NCBI GenBank assembly: GCA_905202125.1
Contig: CAJKQX010000042.1
Coordinates: forward strand, 1-21,761
From: an uncultured Prevotella sp.
GTDB lineage: Bacteria; Bacteroidota; Bacteroidia; Bacteroidales; Bacteroidaceae
Direction: 5' to 3'
Length of the DNA stretch: 21,761 nucleotides
The notes beneath the pieces were generated by a model, which was not told the origin of the DNA, did not search any database, and worked only from the letters and a program-made list of their open reading frames with translations. The number at the start of each line of letters is the position of its first letter. The stretch's first letter is position 1. The translations under genes were made by a program, and so were the position numbers. Below, piece by piece: positions 1-5,593 of the stretch.

Positions 1-60
1 CAGACAATACGATAACCATCATTCATGCCCATTGTCGGTCTAATGACGATTTGGGCTTAA
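1..60 (-). repeat. Dispersed intergenic repeat, copy A (cut by window edge)
   Basis: This stretch, read on the minus strand, aligns almost base for base with 21687-21746 on the plus strand. From AGACCGACAATGG onward to TATTGTCTG the two copies differ at one position in about 41. It begins 2 nt after the stop codon of the fic gene, so it forms the 3' flank of that transcript. The part of the element beyond position 1 is missing. It has no coding potential. A role in transcription termination or as a REP-like mobile repeat is inference. Confidence 0.8.
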
Positions 61-61
61 C

Positions 62-1351
62 TTATGCGCCGCTCCTAAGATACGAGCAGTATTTGGCCAG
101 CAAGTTTTCTAAAGGAAGGTCGCCATCTTTAAACCGTTTGGCATCCAATGGCAGGATTCTCTCGCATACCGGTGTCCTGCCCTTGTAGAGAGCCTTGAGG
201 TATGGATTTCCGTTTTGCGTTTCCACACGGACTTCCGAAAAGAATGCGGTGATGTCCTCCGGGTCAAAGATGATGGAATAGCTCGGTCGCTTGGCTCCGG
301 GTATATCTTCCCGCAAGATGTCTTTCTCCACCAAATCCTGAATATCCCGTATGGCCGTATCTTTGGAGCATTTGGCCAATGTGGCCCAAGTCTTGGAAGT
401 TATCTTGTCCTCATAACCGTCCATAAACAAGTTCAGCATATCGGTTTGTCTTTTGCTCAAGGGGACGGAGGAAGCCTTTTGCCAAAAGAAACTTTTATTA
501 AGGATGGTGCTGACGATATTGTTTGCCTCGTCCAGTGCGGCAGACAGCGTGCGGGCATACCAACCAATCCACTCCGTGATGTCACCGTCACCATGCTGCG
601 CCTTTTCCAAAATGTCGTAATAGTGTTTCTTGTCCTTATTGATTTGTGAGGAGATATTATAAAAGCGGAACTCGCTCTTGTCCGCACGGGCCAAGAGCAT
701 GTCTGAAAGGATGCGTGCCAACCGTCCGTTTCCATCTTCAAAAGGATGAATACTGATAAACCAAAAATGTGCGATTGCCGAGCGGATGACCGAATTGATA
801 TTTTCCTGACGGTTGAACCAATCCAGAAACTGTGCCATCTCCTGCTCCACACGTTCCGACGAGGGGGCGATGTAATGAATCTTCTCACGTCCGAACATGC
901 CGGAAACAACATGCTCCTCGTTTGTCCGATATCTGCCTACTTCAATCTGCGAACCTTCGCTGAAGCCTGTCGGGAAAAACGCGGCCTGCCATGCACAAAG
1001 TTTCTCTTTCGTCAGTGCGCGGTCGTAGTGGCTTACGGCATCGAGCATGACCGCCACCACGGAATCCACATAGTGGGAAGGTGCTGTATGCCTGACATTC
1101 TCAATACCCAATTTCCGGGCTATGGACGAGCGTACCTCATCCACATTCAAGCGTATGCCCTCAATCTCCGATGAATAAACCACATCATACGTCAGGTTCT
1201 CAGCCATCGCCTTTAGCTTGCTGTCAAAGCCAAGCGAAGCAAGTCTGCCATAAAGCTGTCCCTGTTTACGGTTTACCTCTTCCAGAAGTGCTGTCAACTC
1301 GGCAGCATCCCATCGGAAGGCTGTCCAATTGTCTCTTTCGTGTATGTACAT
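62..1351 (-). CDS. Fic-domain protein (DUF4172-type N-terminus, probable AMP transferase) with C-terminal winged helix
   Basis: This 429-residue protein carries the Fic signature HPFEDGNGR at residues 202-210. H202 is the expected catalytic base and the GNGR loop the ATP-phosphate binder, so the likely reaction is transfer of AMP from ATP to a hydroxyl side chain of a target protein. Residues 60-65 read SSEIEG, which fits the inhibitory motif (S/T)xxxE(G/N) of class II Fic proteins; E64 would block productive ATP binding, so no separate antitoxin is needed. The first ~80 residues resemble the DUF4172 domain often found before Fic. Residues ~290-350 look like a winged helix-turn-helix, suggesting DNA binding. 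The ATG at 1351 lies about 50 nt downstream of a near-perfect promoter overlaid by palindromes, which fits autoregulation. Its target is unknown. It is divergent from the TlpA-like gene. The family call is secure; the physiological role is open. Confidence 0.93.
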   Translation of the reverse strand: MYIHERDNWTAFRWDAAELTALLEEVNRKQGQLYGRLASLGFDSKLKAMAENLTYDVVYSSEIEGIRLNVDEVRSSIARKLGIENVRHTAPSHYVDSVVAVMLDAVSHYDRALTKEKLCAWQAAFFPTGFSEGSQIEVGRYRTNEEHVVSGMFGREKIHYIAPSSERVEQEMAQFLDWFNRQENINSVIRSAIAHFWFISIHPFEDGNGRLARILSDMLLARADKSEFRFYNISSQINKDKKHYYDILEKAQHGDGDITEWIGWYARTLSAALDEANNIVSTILNKSFFWQKASSVPLSKRQTDMLNLFMDGYEDKITSKTWATLAKCSKDTAIRDIQDLVEKDILREDIPGAKRPSYSIIFDPEDITAFFSEVRVETQNGNPYLKALYKGRTPVCERILPLDAKRFKDGDLPLENLLAKYCSYLRSGA

Positions 1352-1390
1352 GCTTCAAATCCATTTGTGCGACATTAAACCACGAATAAC

Positions 1391-1407
1391 GTCGCAATAT
1401 TTGCGAC
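1391..1407. promoter_or_regulatory. Palindromic operator-like site 1 at the fic promoter
   Basis: GTCGCAATATTTGCGAC is a perfect 7-bp inverted repeat around a 3-nt centre. Its right edge overlaps the -7 box of the minus-strand fic promoter and it covers the expected transcription start (about 1400). Half-sites TGCGAC at 1368-1373 and GTCGCA at 1425-1430 flank it. A bound dimer here would block RNA polymerase. The Fic protein's own winged-helix segment is the obvious candidate ligand (inference). Confidence 0.7.
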
Positions 1408-1438
1408 AAAATTAATAATTTAATGTCGCATGACCAAA
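1407..1438 (-). promoter_or_regulatory. Bacteroides-type promoter of fic
   Basis: On the minus strand, TTTG (1438-1435) is followed after exactly 20 nt by TAATTTTG (1414-1407). This matches the Bacteroides consensus TTTG-N19/21-TAnnTTTG. The predicted start, about 1400, gives a leader of about 50 nt before the fic ATG. The GTCGCA half-site at 1425-1430 lies in the spacer. Confidence 0.75.
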
Positions 1439-1453
1439 CAAAAGCAGAATAAT

Positions 1454-1470
1454 GTCGCATAAATTGCGAC
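1454..1470. promoter_or_regulatory. Palindromic operator-like site 2 upstream of fic
   Basis: GTCGCATAAATTGCGAC repeats the site at 1391-1407 with 6-bp perfect arms (GTCGCA/TGCGAC) and a 5-nt centre. The two palindromes start 63 nt apart, six turns of B-DNA, so they face the same side of the helix. This suits cooperative or looping binding of a dimeric regulator. Confidence 0.65.
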
Positions 1471-1536
1471 GATATATGCAGCATAACGTCTGAATACCAT
1501 ACCTCCTTCACTCGTCCTTGCTTAAACACAAATCAT

Positions 1537-1588
1537 CATTAGACCGATAATGGGCATGATTGATGATTATCGCATTGTCGGTCTAATG
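1537..1588. repeat. Dispersed repeat, palindromic copy B (16-bp hairpin)
   Basis: CATTAGACCGATAATG (1537-1552) and CATTGTCGGTCTAATG (1573-1588) are inverted copies, with 15 Watson-Crick pairs and one G-T wobble, around a 20-nt loop. The surrounding bases (1551-1579) match the copy at the right window end, and 1573-1601 matches the left copy in the same orientation. This copy is therefore built from two opposing half elements. It sits between the divergent fic and TlpA-like genes. It could insulate their transcription, but there is no U-run to make it a standard terminator. Confidence 0.75.
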
Positions 1589-1628
1589 CGATTTGGGTTA
1601 AATAGCTCCAAAAAGATTCCGTCTATAT

Positions 1629-1658
1629 ATTGATTCAAAGAATAATGTCGTAACTTTG
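1629..1658 (+). promoter_or_regulatory. Promoter of the TlpA-like gene
   Basis: TAACTTTG at 1651-1658 fits the TAnnTTTG box. ATTG at 1629-1632, 18 nt upstream, is a weak -33 match. Transcription would begin near 1665, giving a leader of about 18 nt before the ATG at 1683. The sequence GAATAATGTCGTA just 5' of the box (1640-1652) resembles the half-sites found at fic. Confidence 0.6.
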
Positions 1659-1682
1659 TCCGCGAATAATGAATCGATAAAT

Positions 1683-3131
1683 ATGGAATTTACTAAATAT
1701 TTATGCCTCACCGGTCTGGCCGTAACTATGTTCCATGCAGAAGGATATGCTCAAAAAAATGTTGTTTTAGAAGGCAGGGTGACCAATACATCCGGCGTTT
1801 CCATCACATATAATATCACCACTGACGGTATTTATCTGCCAAACAGAGTCGATACTTTGCGTTTAAGACAGGATAGCACATATCATGTTGTGCTGCCTAT
1901 CAACGGCAAAGAACGACTGTCACTCTTCCTCCACGGCAAACGAAACCTTGGCAGTGTCTATCTTGCCCCGGGAAAACAGAGGCTTGATATCGATGCCTCC
2001 AAATCCAACGAGCTGAATCCCGTTGGCGGCTTGGCGAAAGAGAATCAAATACTCAGAAAGTTGGTTGACCTGAACGAAAACGTATATAATCTGCGTACAC
2101 GTCAGGGGGATGTTTTTGACATCAGCAAAGACACGGTTGCCTCATCCGTGTTCCGGAAATTGTCTGACTACGCCACGGCATTGGAGAAAGATGTGAAAGG
2201 TGTGGACGGCCAATTCAGACAGAGGGCCATACAGGACATACGCATGCAAACGTTGCTGGCATACATGAACCAGTATTCCGTCAACTCCCGGAGAGCTTCC
2301 GAAACCAGCAAGAAGGCGTGGAACGACGTTTACGCCCAAATGGTGGAGTTCGCCGACATCAATAAGTCCGAGAGTGTATTCTCGCCGGCATTCGCAGATG
2401 TCATATCAAGTATGGCGGGAATAGATATGCTCATGAGAAACGGAAGACGTCCGACTGATGACAACGAGCGCAATCAGATGCTCTTCGACTGGTATAAGGC
2501 AAACCTGCAAGGTAGGGTACAAGAGACCGCAATGGGCTTTCTCATTCAGGAAGACGAGAGCCGTGAAAGGTTTGCAACCGGCATTCCTGCATTGTACGAA
2601 GAGTTCAAAAAACTGCATCCGCAAAGTGCATTGATACCAAGATTGGAGACTGCGATACAGAGTAACAAGGCGTTCAATGAAGCCAAACCCACGAAAGAGG
2701 TCCATTTCTTGAATACTGACAGCATACGTTTCTTTAAGGAGCTTACCGATTTGTATCGTGGAAAAGTGATTTTTATCGATTTATGGGCCACTTGGTGCGG
2801 ACCATGTCGAGCCTCGTTTGCCCACGTCAAGCCTTTGCAGAAATATGCCGCTGACAATGACATCGTGTTGTTGTATATCTCCATTGATACTCCTCAGAAA
2901 GCTGAACTCTGGAAAAAGATGGCTGCGCACTATGATTTGACAGGAGAACACGCTATCATCAACGAGGCTCTCCAAAAGGATACCTATAAGATATTCGGAC
3001 ACAACGGCATACTTTCTGTCCCGCATTATGCCATTGTCAATATAGAAGGGGAATTGCAATTCCCTTCGGCAGCCGGCCCGGATGACATGGACAGACTGAC
3101 GCAACAACTGAAAGAGGCTTCTCTACGATAA
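1683..3131 (+). CDS. Exported TlpA-like thioredoxin-fold oxidoreductase
   Basis: The protein has 482 residues when started at the ATG at 1683. A longer reading from a TTG at 1656 is rejected because that codon lies inside the promoter's -7 box. Residues 1-23 form a signal peptide (hydrophobic LCLTGLAVTMF, then a cut near GYAQ). The next ~100 residues are beta-rich and resemble the DUF4369-like N-terminal region common in Bacteroidota thioredoxins. The middle ~200 residues are helical. The C-terminal ~130 residues are a TlpA/AhpC-type thioredoxin fold with the redox motif WCGPC (C372, C375). The expected job is thiol-disulfide exchange in the periplasm; the partner cannot be read from the context. 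No cytochrome-maturation genes are nearby. It has its own promoter and an ~120-nt gap to the next gene. Confidence 0.88.
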   Translation: MEFTKYLCLTGLAVTMFHAEGYAQKNVVLEGRVTNTSGVSITYNITTDGIYLPNRVDTLRLRQDSTYHVVLPINGKERLSLFLHGKRNLGSVYLAPGKQRLDIDASKSNELNPVGGLAKENQILRKLVDLNENVYNLRTRQGDVFDISKDTVASSVFRKLSDYATALEKDVKGVDGQFRQRAIQDIRMQTLLAYMNQYSVNSRRASETSKKAWNDVYAQMVEFADINKSESVFSPAFADVISSMAGIDMLMRNGRRPTDDNERNQMLFDWYKANLQGRVQETAMGFLIQEDESRERFATGIPALYEEFKKLHPQSALIPRLETAIQSNKAFNEAKPTKEVHFLNTDSIRFFKELTDLYRGKVIFIDLWATWCGPCRASFAHVKPLQKYAADNDIVLLYISIDTPQKAELWKKMAAHYDLTGEHAIINEALQKDTYKIFGHNGILSVPHYAIVNIEGELQFPSAAGPDDMDRLTQQLKEASLR

Positions 3132-3136
3132 GCCTC

Positions 3137-3244
3137 TTGCTCTCACCTTTCACTATATTTATATAAGATAGGATGCGGCTCGGCAATGTCAAACCAAAAA
3201 ACTATGTTTTTCGTTTGCCATTGCTCTCGACTTTCACTATCTTT
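3137..3244 (+). repeat. Imperfect 24-nt direct repeat, two units
   Basis: The 24 bases at 3137-3160 and at 3221-3244 both begin TTGCTCTC and share CTTTCACTAT. They match at 21 of 24 positions. The second unit runs into the -7 box of the next gene (3238-3245). The first, just after the stop of the TlpA-like gene, ends CACTATATTT and so lacks the TTTG. They may be remnants of a duplicated promoter segment. Confidence 0.6.
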
Positions 3245-3245
3245 G
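3214..3245 (+). promoter_or_regulatory. Bacteroides-type promoter of the DUF5686 gene
   Basis: TTTG at 3214-3217 and TATCTTTG at 3238-3245 are separated by exactly 20 nt, a full match to the consensus. Transcription would start around 3250-3253, which is at or beside the ATG at 3252. The mRNA would then be leaderless or nearly so. Confidence 0.6.
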
Positions 3246-3251
3246 TCCTCG

Positions 3252-5291
3252 ATGAGAAAAGGCGAAAAGGTATTTCACATATTTTTCATGCTGTTTTTGT
3301 GTGCATGTACGCTACAAGCCAAAGATAGCAACAGCAAGCTTGTGATGAGACGCATATTCGATTACGCCTCCTTACACGACACCACCGTCGGCGACAAGAC
3401 CAGCTACTCGTACGTGAAATACAATATCAAGACCAACCGGCGCAACGCCATCCTCCTCTCCGTCCCCACCATGTTTGCCATTGCGCACGGTGGCGACCGC
3501 GAGCACATGGGCGAGAGCTACGACCGCGTGGAATATGACAATGCCTCGGGCCGCATGAAGATAACCAACATGCTCGAACGCACCACCATACCCCACCGAC
3601 GAAAGGTCATGCCCGTGCTCCTGAAATATATCTTCCCCAACATCTACAACGAAACACTCATCGAGAAGCACATACTCTCTCCCATGTGCTGGAAAAACCG
3701 TAAATACTATCGCTACCACGTCACTTTGATGTATGACGGCACGGCCATAGTGAGGTTCATTCCCCGGGTAGACAACACGCAATTGGTGAAGGGCATGGCC
3801 GTGGCTGATGCCGCAAGCGGACGTATCATCAAGATGAATATCGAGGGCGAATACGACATGGTGAGATTCGGCATGGACATATTCATGAGCGCAGACACGC
3901 TACAAACGCGCATACCCGAAAAATGCAACGTCAACGCCCGTTTCAAGTTCATGGGCAACGACATATCCGCCGATTACACATCCGTGCACGGACTGTCCTA
4001 CATGCCCGACGACTCGGTGACAATCAAGGGCGACACCATCCTCCTGGCCAAAGTGAGACCCGTGGAGCTGACGCCTCACGAACATGATATCTTCAGCAGG
4101 ATTTATCCCAAGAACGACTCCACCCTGTCCATCGACAAGAAAGAAAAGAAGAAACAGACATTTTCCAAGATGCTCTGGGACAACGTGGGCGAGCACCTGA
4201 TGGGACGCATACAGTCCAACTTCGGTTCGAACAACCGCGGACACCTGCGCATCAACCCTCTGCTCAACCCGCTCTACTTCGGATACAGCGACCGCAAGGG
4301 TCTGGTCTACAAGATGGATGTGCGCGGCAGTTACTATTTCTCGGAGAACAGCATGATACAGATGTGGCTCAAGGCGGGCTACTCCTTCAAACAGAAACAA
4401 CTGTACACCGAACTGCCTGTCACCTACTATTTCAACCGGCAACGCAACGGATACATAGAAATCAAGGTGGGTAACGGCAACCGTATCACCAACTCGACCG
4501 TGGCCGATGCCATCAAGCACGAGAACCCGGACTCCATCGACTGGAACAACATGAATCTGAAATATTTCAAGGACCTCAGATACAGCGCCGTGGTCAACTA
4601 CGACATCTCTCCCCGATTCGGTATACAGGCCGGACTGATGGGCCACAGACGCAAGGCCATCGACAAAAAGGCCTTTGTAGCCACAGGCATGCCCACCACC
4701 TACACCTCCGTGTCGCCCATAGTCGAGCTGCAATATCGTCCACGAGGATATCTGGGACCTGTCTTCACCATCGACTACGAGCGCAGCATCAAGGGATTCA
4801 TGAATGCCAATCTCGAGTACGAGCGTTGCGAGATCGACGGACAGTACATCCATCATTTCTCAATCCTGAACTCGCTGCAAATGCGCGTGGGTGCCGGATT
4901 CTACACGCACAAGGACGACGGATGGATATTCCTGGACTATACCAATTTCCGCGACGACAACATCCCCGGCGGATGGTACGACGACTGGGCTTGCAATTTC
5001 GAGCTGCTCCACTCCAACTGGTACAATGCCTCGGAGTACTACATCCGCACCCATGTGGCCTACGAGTCACCCATGCTCGTATTGTCGTGGTTACCGTTTT
5101 TAGGCCATTTCATCGAGAAAGAGCGCCTCTATGCCAGCGCCCTGAGCGTCCGTCACCTCCATCCCTACATGGAGTATGGCTACGGATTCGCCACCCGACT
5201 GTTCTCCGCCGGCATATTCGTGGCCCAGCGCAACACCAAGTTCGATGGATTCGGCATAAAATTGGGATTCGAACTGTTCCGCAAGTGGTAA
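3252..5291 (+). CDS. DUF5686-family outer-membrane protein
   Basis: With the ATG at 3252 the protein has 679 residues and opens with a good signal peptide (MRKGEKV, then hydrophobic FHIFFMLFLCACTL, likely cut after LQA). A longer reading from 3186 would bury this signal and start upstream of the promoter's -33 box. Residues ~25-310 resemble the periplasmic part of Bacteroidota DUF5686 proteins. From about residue 330 the sequence shows the alternating aromatic/polar strands of an outer-membrane beta-barrel, and the last residue is an aromatic W, as in many barrel proteins. Many relatives carry an N-terminal carboxypeptidase-regulatory-like domain; it is absent here. The function of the family is not established. 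It probably sits in the outer membrane. GC content rises sharply inside this gene compared with the TlpA-like gene. Confidence 0.72.
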   Translation: MRKGEKVFHIFFMLFLCACTLQAKDSNSKLVMRRIFDYASLHDTTVGDKTSYSYVKYNIKTNRRNAILLSVPTMFAIAHGGDREHMGESYDRVEYDNASGRMKITNMLERTTIPHRRKVMPVLLKYIFPNIYNETLIEKHILSPMCWKNRKYYRYHVTLMYDGTAIVRFIPRVDNTQLVKGMAVADAASGRIIKMNIEGEYDMVRFGMDIFMSADTLQTRIPEKCNVNARFKFMGNDISADYTSVHGLSYMPDDSVTIKGDTILLAKVRPVELTPHEHDIFSRIYPKNDSTLSIDKKEKKKQTFSKMLWDNVGEHLMGRIQSNFGSNNRGHLRINPLLNPLYFGYSDRKGLVYKMDVRGSYYFSENSMIQMWLKAGYSFKQKQLYTELPVTYYFNRQRNGYIEIKVGNGNRITNSTVADAIKHENPDSIDWNNMNLKYFKDLRYSAVVNYDISPRFGIQAGLMGHRRKAIDKKAFVATGMPTTYTSVSPIVELQYRPRGYLGPVFTIDYERSIKGFMNANLEYERCEIDGQYIHHFSILNSLQMRVGAGFYTHKDDGWIFLDYTNFRDDNIPGGWYDDWACNFELLHSNWYNASEYYIRTHVAYESPMLVLSWLPFLGHFIEKERLYASALSVRHLHPYMEYGYGFATRLFSAGIFVAQRNTKFDGFGIKLGFELFRKW

Positions 5292-5501
5292 GTACAGGCG
5301 CATCGCAATCCGATGTGAAAGTACACAAATGTTTTTCTGCCCGCATCTTTCTATTTTGCGATTTCGTTTTGTCAAGATTTTTTACTTTTGGAATTGCATA
5401 TATATGCGGTTTTCGGTGTTTTCATGAGGTGCGGTGTAGGGATGCGACCACTTGAGAAATGGAATAATTGTTGGACAATCTGACATTTTAGGCATCAAAA
5501 A

Positions 5502-5533
5502 TTTGCGTGTTCTGCCACTTATTCCTAATTTTA
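5502..5533 (+). promoter_or_regulatory. Promoter of the rhamnosidase gene
   Basis: This lies in the 302-nt gap between the DUF5686 and rhamnosidase genes. TTTG (5502-5505), a 20-nt spacer and TAATTTTA (5526-5533) match the Bacteroides consensus with one mismatch in the last base. The start would be near 5540, giving a ~54-nt leader. A further isolated box TACTTTTG is at 5383-5390 with poor -33 spacing. I see no gene or clear terminator in the rest of the gap. Confidence 0.55.
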
Positions 5534-5539
5534 CATGCC

Positions 5540-5557
5540 GGTCATGAACACATGACC
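5540..5557. promoter_or_regulatory. Palindrome at the predicted rhamnosidase transcription start
   Basis: GGTCATGAACACATGACC has perfect 7-bp arms and a 4-nt centre. It begins at the predicted +1 of the rhamnosidase transcript, a position suited to a repressor operator or a 5' mRNA hairpin. No regulator gene lies next to it. Confidence 0.5.
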
Positions 5558-5593
5558 TGAATCCGACATACAACATTCTAAATTAATCTATAA

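Noticed and set aside
1420..1500. 26-codon minus-strand reading frame with an AAGGAGG sequence in front
   Set aside because: The AAGGAGG is only 1 nt from the ATG, too close for use, and the frame runs through the operator/promoter array of fic, which explains the sequence better.
1656..1682. Longer N-terminus for the TlpA-like protein from a TTG codon
   Set aside because: The TTG lies inside the TAACTTTG -7 box and adds nine polar residues ahead of a good signal peptide; the ATG at 1683 fits better.
5383..5390. Main promoter of the rhamnosidase at the TACTTTTG box
   Set aside because: The nearest suitable TTTG is 24 nt upstream and the leader would be ~200 nt; the 5502-5533 pair fits much better.
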